A stretch of DNA of 24,161 bases from Thermoplasmata archaeon (GCA_021163175.1 JAGGXG010000137.1:1-24161); one strand, 5' to 3'; shown: positions 8,143 through 15,575, counted from the first letter of the stretch. Numbers and translations: made by a program. The notes: generated by a model not told the origin, from the letters alone.

Positions 8143-9024
8143 ATGCTCGAAAAATATTATAAAGAAATTTTGACATGCACAGGTTGCGCATTTTGCAAAA
8201 AAGCATGCCAGGTCTACCTCCATACAAGAAAAGAAAAGGATAGCCCGAAAGGAAGAATAATGATTTCATACGGATTGCTAACAGGCGAGCTAAAAGAAGA
8301 TGCTTCTATAATAGAAGCCTTGCAGAAATGTGCCCTATGCAGGCTTTGCGAAAGTGTATGTCCATCGATGATAAAAATAACGGATATAATAAAAGCTGCC
8401 CGCCACGATTTGAAAGGCATGTTGCGAGAGCATGAAAGAATAATGCAAGAAATAGAAGCATGGAATGAGCCAATAAAAGGCGAGAGATTGCTTGTGATGA
8501 ATTCAAAAAATGAAATCGTGGACGAAATAGCGAAAAAGTTGCATGCTGCAGCATGGCACGGCGGATGCGGCGGCGCCATCGAAAGAATAGGGAGGGAAAA
8601 TGAAATGGCGGGCAGACTTATTGAGAAAATTAAGGAGGCGGGAGTAAAGCAAGTGATATATTATGAGCCTGACTGCAAGAAATATTTTGAAGGGTTTGAT
8701 GCGGTGAACATAGTTGATTTGATAGAAAGCGTCGATGCTGGGGAAAGCTATGCAGTGCACATTCCATACGATTTCGATGGTGAATTTGTTGAAAAGGTGA
8801 AGAAGTTGTTCGAGAAAAAAGATGTGGAATACATTCATGAGTGTTGCGGAGGACGCAGGGAATTCAAAGAGGCTTTTCCAGAAGAAGCGGAAAAAATGGC
8901 TAAGGATGTAATTCAAAAAAGCAATGGAAGAAAAATAATAACCATCTCGCTAGAATGCTATGAGCATTTGAAAAAATACGGCAACGTTATCGACTTGCTT
9001 CATATAGCAAAATTCAAAGATTAG
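8143..9024 (+). CDS. GlcF-like Fe-S electron-transfer protein with cysteine-rich domains
   Basis: A 293-residue partner of the GlcD-like flavoprotein. Two [4Fe-4S] motifs stand at the N-terminus: Cys12/15/18/22 and Cys63/66/69/73 ('CALCRLCESVCP'). Two cysteine-rich (CCG-type) modules follow as in GlcF and heterodisulfide reductase HdrB. The second is intact ('HECCGGRREF'), while in the first the usual CC pair reads 'HGGCGG', so one Cys is replaced by Gly. It is shorter than typical GlcF proteins of about 400 residues. ATG 8143 is preferred because AGGTGAT, a good Shine-Dalgarno site, lies just before it and overlaps the upstream stop; ATG 8137 overlaps that stop by one base. The gene ends in a 4-base overlap with the convergent asparagine synthetase gene. 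Confidence 0.82.
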   Translation: MLEKYYKEILTCTGCAFCKKACQVYLHTRKEKDSPKGRIMISYGLLTGELKEDASIIEALQKCALCRLCESVCPSMIKITDIIKAARHDLKGMLREHERIMQEIEAWNEPIKGERLLVMNSKNEIVDEIAKKLHAAAWHGGCGGAIERIGRENEMAGRLIEKIKEAGVKQVIYYEPDCKKYFEGFDAVNIVDLIESVDAGESYAVHIPYDFDGEFVEKVKKLFEKKDVEYIHECCGGRREFKEAFPEEAEKMAKDVIQKSNGRKIITISLECYEHLKKYGNVIDLLHIAKFKD

Positions 9025-9938
9025 AAATATGCATATTCGCCTGGCAGCTTGGGAAATGGATTTGCATATTTTATATCCCTAAACCCACATATGTATCTCG
9101 TAAGTCTTTCTATTCCTATTCCAAAACCTGCAGATGGGTGCAAATATTTTGCTATGGCAAGATAATTCGAATATATTTTCAAATCTATTTTGCTCTTCTT
9201 CATTCTCTCCACTATCCTCTCATATTCATATTCTCTTTCTCCCCCTGATAAAGCTTCGCCAAATCCCTCTGGATATATCAAATCCATATCAGCAAGAATG
9301 CCTGAGCCATTGTATTCTCTATCATAAAATTCTCTTTTCCATATCGGGAAATCAACAATCCATATAGGCTCTTCTATTTCATTTGAAATGGCTTCTTCAT
9401 AATCCTCGCCATATTCATGATATGCCTCTTCAAATTTTATTTTCTTGAATGGTTTTTTTGGTATGGGCGGCAATCTTTCAAATTTATCTGCTTCCTCGCA
9501 TTTTCTGATTTCTTTTATTAAATGAACGAGCATATCTTCCGCAATTTTCATAACATGGCTTCTATCAGCATTTCTTGCCTCTATATCAAGCTGTGTGAAT
9601 TCTATTAAATGTCTTCCAGTATTCTTTTTATCTTCCGTTTCCAGTCTCACATTTGGAGAAAATGAAAATATTTTATCGAATGTAAGGAGAGCAATCTGTT
9701 TATGGAAAATCATACTTTTTGTGAGATAAAATTCATTGCCGTAATATTTTATCTTCGCATCTATTAATTCATGGGCGAGCGGATCCGTAAAAGGAGATAT
9801 TATGACAGGAGGAATCTCAATGAATCCCTTACTGCGTAAAAAATTTCCTGCAATAGCCCTTATTTTACTTCCAACCTTAATAGCTATTTTCATTCTCTCA
9901 TCTTCATAAAATTCCAGCAAATTTTTACTCGTTAGCAT
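9021..9938 (-). CDS. Archaeal asparagine synthetase (AsnRS-core paralogue, AS-AR type)
   Basis: A 305-residue class II synthetase core with no OB-fold anticodon domain. It strongly resembles the archaeal asparagine synthetase described from Pyrococcus abyssi: 'SPFTDPLAHE' near the N-terminus, 'LTKSMIFHKQ', motif 2 'SPNVRLE' with 'GRHLIEFTQLDIE' (about 94-120), 'YPEGFGEALSGGEREYEYE', and motif 3 'GFGIGIERLTRYI' (from about 271). The expected reaction is aspartate + ammonia + ATP to asparagine + AMP + PPi. ATG 9938 rather than 9950 is chosen because a TATA box lies about 23 bp upstream. It is divergent from an Lrp/AsnC-family gene, recalling the bacterial asnC-asnA arrangement. An alternative, a tRNA-modifying AsnRS-like protein, is less likely given the motif match. 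Confidence 0.85.
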   Translation of the reverse strand: MLTSKNLLEFYEDERMKIAIKVGSKIRAIAGNFLRSKGFIEIPPVIISPFTDPLAHELIDAKIKYYGNEFYLTKSMIFHKQIALLTFDKIFSFSPNVRLETEDKKNTGRHLIEFTQLDIEARNADRSHVMKIAEDMLVHLIKEIRKCEEADKFERLPPIPKKPFKKIKFEEAYHEYGEDYEEAISNEIEEPIWIVDFPIWKREFYDREYNGSGILADMDLIYPEGFGEALSGGEREYEYERIVERMKKSKIDLKIYSNYLAIAKYLHPSAGFGIGIERLTRYICGFRDIKYANPFPKLPGEYAYF

Positions 9939-9957
9939 GGAAAAAATCATTGTAAAA

Positions 9958-9965
9958 CTTTATAA
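9958..9965 (-). promoter_or_regulatory. TATA box of the asparagine synthetase gene
   Basis: TTATAAAG on the minus strand, centred about 23 bp before ATG 9938. The palindrome at 9975-9985 lies immediately upstream, where it could affect TBP/TFB binding. Confidence 0.5.
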
Positions 9966-9974
9966 TCATTTCGC

Positions 9975-9985
9975 CAAAAATTTTG
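9975..9985. promoter_or_regulatory. Candidate Lrp/AsnC operator 1
   Basis: CAAAAATTTTG is a perfect 11-bp palindrome about a central A. It lies just upstream of the asparagine synthetase TATA box and 36 bp, centre to centre, from operator candidate 2. Lrp/AsnC proteins commonly bind such AT-rich palindromes; binding here is inferred. Confidence 0.4.
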
Positions 9986-10005
9986 TCAAATATACACAAT
10001 TTTAT

Positions 10006-10026
10006 CAAAAATTTTTTAAATTTTTG
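10006..10026. promoter_or_regulatory. Candidate Lrp/AsnC operator 2 over the regulator's TATA box
   Basis: CAAAAATTT-TTT-AAATTTTTG is a perfect inverted repeat with 9-bp arms. It covers the TTTTTAAA TATA element (10013-10020) about 23 bp before ATG 10040, which is the layout expected for autorepression. The core CAAAAATTT is shared with operator candidate 1. Confidence 0.45.
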
Positions 10027-10039
10027 TCATATTGATTTT

Positions 10040-10480
10040 ATGAAATCTAAAGACGCCATTATAATAGAAAAATTGAGAGAGGATGCAAGCAAACCTGTGG
10101 CAAGGATAGCCAAAGAAATTAAGATGGCAAGGACAACTGTTGCAGAGAGAATAAGGAAGCTTGTTGAAAAAGGTGTGATAAAGAAATTTACGATATTGCT
10201 GGATTACAAAAAACTTGGAAAGCCAGTAACTGCTTTCGTTCTCGTATCCTTCCTTCCGAGCTCAAAAATATCTCAAAGAGAGCTTGCAAAAAGAATTGCC
10301 AAGATGAAAAGCGTATATGAAGTATATATAATATCTGGGGAATGGGATCTGTTGCTTAAGGTGAGGGGGAAGAACATGGAGGAAATAGGAGAGCTTGTTT
10401 TGGATAAAATAAGAGGTATGGAAGGAGTGGGGAAGACCGTAACATGCACATGTTTCAGTGTGATAAAAGAAGAGTTGTAG
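10040..10480 (+). CDS. Lrp/AsnC family transcriptional regulator
   Basis: A 146-residue regulator. The N-terminal winged helix-turn-helix spans about 5-50 ('ASKPVARIAKEIKMARTTVA' and 'RIRKLVEKGVIKKF'). The C-terminal RAM/AsnC ligand-binding domain spans about 62-140 and includes 'VYEVYIISGEWDLLLKVRG', the usual effector-binding turn, and ends 'TCTCFSVIKEEL'. Family members form dimers or octamers that sense amino acids. ATG 10040 fits the family start; the frame extends upstream to 9983 but that would place the start inside the operator and promoter region. The gene is divergent from the asparagine synthetase, so control of that gene and of itself is the simplest inference. The effector is unknown; asparagine or aspartate are candidates. 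Confidence 0.88.
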   Translation: MKSKDAIIIEKLREDASKPVARIAKEIKMARTTVAERIRKLVEKGVIKKFTILLDYKKLGKPVTAFVLVSFLPSSKISQRELAKRIAKMKSVYEVYIISGEWDLLLKVRGKNMEEIGELVLDKIRGMEGVGKTVTCTCFSVIKEEL

Positions 10481-10496
10481 GAAGGAATGCACAAAC

Positions 10497-10504
10497 TTTA
10501 TATT
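10497..10504 (+). promoter_or_regulatory. TATA box of the compact C25 peptidase gene
   Basis: TTTATATT, centred 25 bp before ATG 10526. It supports a leaderless start there and separate transcription from the regulator gene ending at 10480. Confidence 0.45.
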
Positions 10505-10525
10505 AAAATTTTTATTTTGTTTTTC

Positions 10526-11932
10526 ATGAGGAGAATATTGACTGTATTGATAATATTTGTTATGCTTGCTCCATCGCTTGGAGAAAATGTTTACAACATA
10601 AAATATTCTGAGGAAAATAAAACCACAAAAAGCATCGCCGCCTACGACTTTTTAATCATAGCCCCAGATGAATGGCTTGATTCATTGCAACCTTTCGTTG
10701 ATTTTAAGGAAATGCATAATGTTAAAACAAAGCTCGTTGGCTTATCTGAATGCCTTACCATGAATGGCGGCGATGACGCTGAAAAAGTGAAATATTACAT
10801 AAAATATGCATATGACACATGGGGAATAAAATATGTTTTGCTCGTTGGTGGAAGGAAACCTGGCTTCAAGGAAAGATGGTGGATGCCAGTCCGCTACGTA
10901 TACAATTCTTTCGGCGGCGGTTTCTGGGCGGAGCCAAAGTTTTTGAGTGACTTATATTTCGCTGACCTATACGATGCAAATGGAAACTTCCAGTCATGGG
11001 ACACGAATAACAATGGAACATATGGGGAATGGCGTAACGGGAGCGTTGATAAAGGAATAGATTTGAAACCAGATGTTTTCATTGGGAGATGGCCTGCCAG
11101 AAGTGAGGAGGAGGTAAAGATAGTTGTTGAGAAAACAATAGATTATGAAGAACACGCTCATGGCTCAACATGGGCTCGCCGCATAGTTGTTGCTGCTGGC
11201 GACACATATCCAGAATATCCAAGTTATGAGGGAGAGGTTACAACAAGCGAAGCTCTACAATACCTGGAGGACTACAACGTTACAAAGCTTTACACTTCAG
11301 ATGGCACACTCAAAGGCTGGAAGGATATTGTGAGAGAAGTAAATAAAGGGTGTGGAATACTTTATCTCGATGGTCACGGAAATCCAATGAGCTGGACAAC
11401 TCATATGCCCAACAGCACAGAATGGATTCCAGATTTCAAGGTAACGAGAATGGTTTACCTGAAAAATAATGGAATGTATCCCATATGCATTGTTGGCGGC
11501 TGCCACAACAGCCAGTTCAACGTTTCCTTCACCAACACATTCAAGATTTATGAAGGTATTGACAAATGGTACCGCTATTTATATAAAGGCGAGAACTCGC
11601 CAGAATGCTGGAGCTGGTGGATTACACGAAAAATGGGCGGCGGAAGTATAGCAACGCTTGGCTGCACAGCTTTGGGATACACAAAGGAAGATAAAAAATC
11701 ATGGGATGGCGCCACAACATGGCTTGAGCCACATTTCTTCTGGGAATATGGCGTGAATGGAACAAAAATAATCGGGGCTGCGTGGGGTAAAGATTTGAGA
11801 GATTATCTCAACCGCTATCCGATAGACTGGAATAGCCCTCCTGAAAGCGACTCCGCCATAGATGCTAAGACGGTAGAAGAATGGGTTTTGTTTGGTGACC
11901 CAACTTTGCCAATAGGAGGATATAGCGAGTGA
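10526..11932 (+). CDS. Secreted gingipain-like C25 cysteine peptidase, compact form
   Basis: A 468-residue exported protein with a signal peptide (residues 1-19, 'MRRILTVLIIFVMLAPSLG') followed almost at once by the C25 catalytic region: 'YDFLIIAPDEW', 'GIKYVLLVGG', 'MPVRYVY', 'SDLYFADLYD', 'PDVFIGRWPAR', and the likely catalytic pair His284 ('YLDGHGNP') and Cys326 ('IVGGCHNSQF'). It ends with 'LFGDPTLPIGG', the usual end of this domain. The long propeptide seen in the genes at both window edges is missing, and so is any Ig-like tail. Expected role: extracellular endopeptidase. ATG 10526 is chosen over 10487 by signal-peptide form and TATA spacing. With no propeptide, latency control must differ or be absent. 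Confidence 0.85.
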   Translation: MRRILTVLIIFVMLAPSLGENVYNIKYSEENKTTKSIAAYDFLIIAPDEWLDSLQPFVDFKEMHNVKTKLVGLSECLTMNGGDDAEKVKYYIKYAYDTWGIKYVLLVGGRKPGFKERWWMPVRYVYNSFGGGFWAEPKFLSDLYFADLYDANGNFQSWDTNNNGTYGEWRNGSVDKGIDLKPDVFIGRWPARSEEEVKIVVEKTIDYEEHAHGSTWARRIVVAAGDTYPEYPSYEGEVTTSEALQYLEDYNVTKLYTSDGTLKGWKDIVREVNKGCGILYLDGHGNPMSWTTHMPNSTEWIPDFKVTRMVYLKNNGMYPICIVGGCHNSQFNVSFTNTFKIYEGIDKWYRYLYKGENSPECWSWWITRKMGGGSIATLGCTALGYTKEDKKSWDGATTWLEPHFFWEYGVNGTKIIGAAWGKDLRDYLNRYPIDWNSPPESDSAIDAKTVEEWVLFGDPTLPIGGYSE

Positions 11933-11963
11933 GTTCTCTCCCAATTCTTTATATTTTATTATT

Positions 11964-12309
11964 TTATATAGTAGCTTTTTCAAAATATAAAAAAGGAGAA
12001 GATTGGTTTCCATTCCATTTGCTTGCTTCAGTGCAATATAAATAGAATCCTTTGCCCATTGGCAAATCAAAATTGTCTCTGTGATGACTCCATCTTTTTA
12101 TGTATGTTTTATATTCATGCATGCTTTCATTCCATGTTATTGCAACTGTAGCCTCTCTAATTTTATGCAATGCAACGCTTGCGTTTGCCTTCAATTGTGT
12201 GACATTGTTTGGGAAGATGCAAAGGGATTGTTGAGCCAGTGCTTGATAACGTTACATAAACTCTTGCAGAATACAAAAGCAGTAGCGATATTACTGTTCT
12301 TTTTGCATT
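11964..12309 (-). pseudogene. Decayed 3' fragment of a secreted-protein gene
   Basis: The stretch 11933-12441 has no intact gene. On the minus strand, 12237-11964 reads as an open protein-like segment ('NNVTQLKANASVALHKI', 'AITWNESMHEYKTYIKRW', 'GKGFYLYCTE') ending in a stop. It resembles C-terminal 'W-N-x-S...G-K-G-Y-F-V-Y' modules of archaeal surface proteins, a family-level impression only. Upstream the sense moves to another frame ('RVYVTLSSTGSTIP', from about 12309), which itself starts after a stop, and no start codon or signal peptide is seen. This suggests a truncated, frameshifted remnant; a chance open frame is the alternative. Confidence 0.4.
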
Positions 12310-12395
12310 TCAAGCAATTTCATATCATAAATTCAAAATGCATGTAAATGCTCAATGAGCTTGAAAGCTGTATTCTTTTATTTTCCATACATATC

Positions 12396-12411
12396 AAAAA
12401 ATTCCAGAATT
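12396..12411 (-). terminator. Possible oligo-T terminator after mbhN
   Basis: On the minus strand, the small palindrome AATTCTGGAATT runs into a T6 tract, 31-46 bp past the mbhN stop. Archaeal termination often needs only oligo-T, so this is a plausible end for the operon; the evidence is weak. Confidence 0.3.
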
Positions 12412-12441
12412 CGTGAAAGAGCGTGAGAGAAATGCATCAAT

Positions 12442-12843
12442 TCATTCCACAATCAGGTTTTCATCAAGCTTGTTATCGCTTGCCAGAAGGAAATCAGAAC
12501 TCATGCTAAGTGCTCCAACAGGACATATATCATTACACTGGCTGCAGAATATGCATCTTGCCACATATATCCTTATTTTCTTTTCCTCTTTCTTAAATTC
12601 TATTGCTTTTGGAGGACAGACTTTAATGCAGAGCTGGCATCCAATGCATTTTTCTCTATCATAAACAATTTTCCCCCTAAATTCGGGAGGCGTAGTTATG
12701 GGAGGATTTATCTTTGTCTTTCCTTTCTCCACATTTTCCATGAATTTTTTAATGCTTTTAGGTGCATATTTCGCTGGAAATAGATTTGTAAATGGCTTTC
12801 TTACCATTTGCCCAAGCAATTGTTTCAACATTGGAAACATCAT
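12442..12843 (-). CDS. mbhN: Membrane-bound hydrogenase subunit MbhN, two [4Fe-4S] ferredoxin-like protein
   Basis: A 133-residue NuoI-like subunit that accepts electrons from reduced ferredoxin and relays them to the small subunit MbhJ on the cytoplasmic side. Two [4Fe-4S] motifs are visible: Cys66/69/72/76 ('CIGCQLCIKVCPP') and Cys97/100/103/107 ('CIFCSQCNDICPV'). The basic N-terminal part is typical for anchoring on the complex. It is the last gene of the operon. The start shares ATGA with the mbhM stop; a second ATG follows at 12840 and is better placed relative to the GAGGTGG Shine-Dalgarno site, so either may be used. Confidence 0.92.
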   Translation of the reverse strand: MMFPMLKQLLGQMVRKPFTNLFPAKYAPKSIKKFMENVEKGKTKINPPITTPPEFRGKIVYDREKCIGCQLCIKVCPPKAIEFKKEEKKIRIYVARCIFCSQCNDICPVGALSMSSDFLLASDNKLDENLIVE

Positions 12844-13847
12844 AACCACCTCACATTGAAATGGGTATCCCACATTAGTAAAACCAAGCCGAGTAATGCA
12901 ATTAGCGTTATTGTAACCCAGTATGCTGTTACAACCTGCGTTATCCTAAACCTTGCAACGCCAGCCCTTATCAAAGTAACTGCAAAGAACATCACCAGAA
13001 ATACTTTTAGCAGGAAGAACAGGAAGTCTGCTATGATTGATGCGACTCCATTCAATGAAAGAAGAGATGCAATGCCATAAGGGAAAAATAGTGCAACCAC
13101 AAGAGATGCAAAAGCGAAAATTTTAACGCCATCTGCAATGTAAAGCATCGCAAGATTTCTTCCTGAGTACTCGACTGTTAAACCGCCTGCAATCTCTGTC
13201 TCAGCTTCAGCAACATCAAAAGGAATCTTTGCAAGTTCTCCTGGAGCAACGACCACCATGGATATCAAAAGCATGATAGCGCCTATTAAGCCAAGGATGC
13301 CAACATTCTGCCATATTGGATGAGATGCTATAAATGCCATCGAAAAAACATCTCCTTCGATGCCACTTAACTTCCATGCAATGGCTATGATAACTACAGC
13401 GAGAGGAAGCTCATATGAAATCATCGTCACAACTTCACGCTGTGCTCCTATCGCAGCATATGGCGAGGAGCTGGCAAAGCCGCCCGCCACCATTGCTATA
13501 GATGGAATGGCAAACAGATATAAAATGAGGATTAAATCTCCATGGCCCTCGAGAATGGCATCAAAGCCCCCAATTGGTATGTAAAGCAAAAGCATTATTG
13601 AGGATGCAAGACATATTAAAGGAGCAGCATTGAAAAGCCATTTTATTGCATGCTTTGGCACGATATTCTCCTTGCTCATCAGTTTTATAACATCAAGGAA
13701 AGGTTGCCTTATCGGCGGGCCTACTCTGCCCTGCATGTGGGCAACGATCTTGCGGTCAATACCTTTATACAGTAAGCCAAAAAATATTGCAATGCCTGCT
13801 ATTATAACCGATTTGACAACAAGCCAGAATATGAATTCGCCCGTCAT
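12840..13847 (-). CDS. mbhM: Membrane-bound hydrogenase subunit MbhM (NuoH-like)
   Basis: A 335-residue membrane protein with about eight transmembrane segments, homologous to complex I NuoH/ND1. It links the peripheral hydrogenase arm to the antiporter-like membrane arm and forms part of the ion path. Signature segments are 'GRVGPPIRQPFLDVIKLMSK', 'AAIGAQREVVTMISYELPL', and 'IPFDVAEAETEIAGG' with 'VEYSGRNLAMLYIADGVKIF'; their acidic residues line the cavity near the proximal Fe-S cluster in homologues. The start overlaps the mbhL stop by ATGA and has a strong GGAGGTTGA Shine-Dalgarno site. Confidence 0.93.
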   Translation of the reverse strand: MTGEFIFWLVVKSVIIAGIAIFFGLLYKGIDRKIVAHMQGRVGPPIRQPFLDVIKLMSKENIVPKHAIKWLFNAAPLICLASSIMLLLYIPIGGFDAILEGHGDLILILYLFAIPSIAMVAGGFASSSPYAAIGAQREVVTMISYELPLAVVIIAIAWKLSGIEGDVFSMAFIASHPIWQNVGILGLIGAIMLLISMVVVAPGELAKIPFDVAEAETEIAGGLTVEYSGRNLAMLYIADGVKIFAFASLVVALFFPYGIASLLSLNGVASIIADFLFFLLKVFLVMFFAVTLIRAGVARFRITQVVTAYWVTITLIALLGLVLLMWDTHFNVRWL

Positions 13848-15064
13848 TTTTTCAACCTCCTTGTTTTTTCAATGGAAAGACGATGGAAGTAGTCGGCGTT
13901 GATTATCTTTTCTTCTCCATCTTTAACGACAGCAAATCTATTTGTGCATGAGAGGCATGGATCTATGGAGGCTGCTATGATTGGTATATCCGCAATCTGA
14001 TAGCCGAGCAACATTGGACGCCATGAAAGTATGTTTATGTATGTCGGAGCTCTAATCTTCCATGAATACAATGGCTCATATCCCTGCTTGAGCATAACAT
14101 AATGTATGTCCTCTCCTCTCGGCGCCTCATATCTTGCCACTGCTTCGCCCTCGCTTGCTTTAATCTTTGCCATAAGCTTAACCAATTTTTTCTCAGCAAT
14201 TATATCGCCTGAAGGCATGTTGTTCAAAGCCTCCTCTATTATTTCCAGAGATTGTTTCACTTCAAGCAACCTCACAACAATCCTGTCATATACATCCCCG
14301 ACAGTATAGCCAAGCAGCTCATCAGGCGTTATAGCATGAACATCAAAATCAGGATATGCAAAATATGGGAAATCCTGGCGAACATCTTTTTTTACTCCGC
14401 TCGCCCTCGTTGTTGGGCCTGCGGCAGCGAGCTTTAAAGCATCTTCATATTTCAGTATTCCAATTTCCCTCGTCCTCTTCTTTATTGTATCGTCTTCCAG
14501 AAACAATTTTGCAAGCTTATTGAAAGCTTCTCTATAATACGAGCACATTTTCCTTACCAGCTTTGCTTTTTCTTCATCTATGTCACGCCTTACGCCGCCA
14601 TACATTATAATGGCTTTTGTAACTCTATTGCCATTCACCGCTTCAAGAACATCCATGACTTTTTCTCTTACCATCCATGTGTAATGAAGTAAGCTATCGA
14701 AACCAATTTCATGAGCAGCTACTCCTGCCCACAATAAATGGCTATGAATACGCTCCAGCTCGCCCTGAATAACTCTTATATATTGCGCTCTTTCCGGCAC
14801 TTCTATGTCTGCTATCTCTTCTATCGCCATTACAAGGTTGCTTGGATGACAGAAATTACAAATTCCGCATACTCTCTCTGCCAGATACAAGCTCTGGATT
14901 GGATTGTTTCTATTCATTCCTATCCATTCGATACCCCGATGATTCTGACTGGCTATTACATCAACGTCAACAATTTCTTCTCCATCTATGGTTAAACGAA
15001 GCAATATTGGTTCTTTCAACGCGGGATGAATTGGCCCCACTGCAATTTCATAATCATGCTTCAT
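13844..15064 (-). CDS. mbhL: Membrane-bound [NiFe]-hydrogenase large subunit MbhL
   Basis: A 406-residue group 4 [NiFe]-hydrogenase large subunit (NuoD-like), the site of proton reduction to H2. All four Ni ligands are present: Cys66 and Cys69 in 'ERVCGICNFCH' and Cys370 and Cys373 in 'DPCLSCTNR'. Glu18 in 'GPIHPALKEP' matches the proton-path Glu of Pyrococcus MbhL. These residues argue against a complex I NuoD or a sulfane-reductase MbsL/MbxL subunit, which lack the full set. By analogy with HycE, maturation may cut after Arg376, removing 30 residues. An extra Cys72 lies in the first motif. ATG 15064 is chosen for its GAGGTGG Shine-Dalgarno site; it overlaps mbhK by 11 bases. Confidence 0.93.
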   Translation of the reverse strand: MKHDYEIAVGPIHPALKEPILLRLTIDGEEIVDVDVIASQNHRGIEWIGMNRNNPIQSLYLAERVCGICNFCHPSNLVMAIEEIADIEVPERAQYIRVIQGELERIHSHLLWAGVAAHEIGFDSLLHYTWMVREKVMDVLEAVNGNRVTKAIIMYGGVRRDIDEEKAKLVRKMCSYYREAFNKLAKLFLEDDTIKKRTREIGILKYEDALKLAAAGPTTRASGVKKDVRQDFPYFAYPDFDVHAITPDELLGYTVGDVYDRIVVRLLEVKQSLEIIEEALNNMPSGDIIAEKKLVKLMAKIKASEGEAVARYEAPRGEDIHYVMLKQGYEPLYSWKIRAPTYINILSWRPMLLGYQIADIPIIAASIDPCLSCTNRFAVVKDGEEKIINADYFHRLSIEKTRRLKK

Positions 15065-15575
15065 CTTTCCACCTCTCATATAGCTTGTTCGTTTCTTTTA
15101 CTCCCGCTTCATCTCTCCTCCATGGATATACGCCAGAAGGAAAATCTTTTGTTAGGAACATGTGTCTGCCGTCAGGAATGTTTTTCACAATTACCCCCAT
15201 CATTTCCTGTATCTCCCTTTCGGAATATATTACAGCTGGAAATATATCTGCAATTGAATCTATCTCCAAATCATCTTTTGGAAGGCTGACCTTGAAAGTA
15301 ACAACATATTCTTCCAAATGGCTGCCATATCCAAGAGCAAAATGATAATTTAACTCAACATTGCTTCCTAAATCTGTGCATGATATTATGCTGAAATGCG
15401 GGTATTGATCAGCCATATCCTTGAAAAATTGCATCGTCTCCCTGAACTTATCTTTTTGAACTCTAATCCATAAAGTTTTTCTCGCCACTTTATTTCTTAC
15501 GCCTGCTATCCTCTCTGTAACCCATGTTTCGTAGCCAGCTTCCTCAAATTTTTGTTTTGCTTCATCAACATTCAT
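15054..15575 (-). CDS. mbhK: Membrane-bound hydrogenase subunit MbhK (NuoC-like)
   Basis: A 173-residue soluble subunit similar to the 30-kDa/NuoC family that packs against the large subunit and stabilises the peripheral arm. Visible family signs are the alternating strands 'LNYHFALGYGSHLEEYVVTF', the 'FPAVIYSEREIQEMMGVIV' segment (NuoC: 'A..pEREi.eL.Gi.f') and 'PDGRHMFLTKDFPSGVYPWR' near the end. No cofactor motif is present, as expected. The start at 15575 overlaps the mbhJ stop by ATGA; the frame extends upstream to 15605 but that lies inside mbhJ and lacks a ribosome site. Confidence 0.88.
   Translation of the reverse strand: MNVDEAKQKFEEAGYETWVTERIAGVRNKVARKTLWIRVQKDKFRETMQFFKDMADQYPHFSIISCTDLGSNVELNYHFALGYGSHLEEYVVTFKVSLPKDDLEIDSIADIFPAVIYSEREIQEMMGVIVKNIPDGRHMFLTKDFPSGVYPWRRDEAGVKETNKLYERWKDEA

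Noticed and set aside
9021..9938. Aspartyl- or asparaginyl-tRNA synthetase call
   Set aside because: There is no OB-fold domain; the chain begins at the catalytic core and matches the archaeal asparagine synthetase motifs.
12081..12347. Plus-strand 88-codon open frame in the gene-poor stretch
   Set aside because: Composition is Cys/Phe/His-rich like a reverse-strand shadow, with no ribosome site or recognisable domain; the minus strand reads more like protein.
14842..15345. Plus-strand 167-codon open frame
   Set aside because: It lies across mbhL and mbhK in antisense; both of those have clear family motifs.
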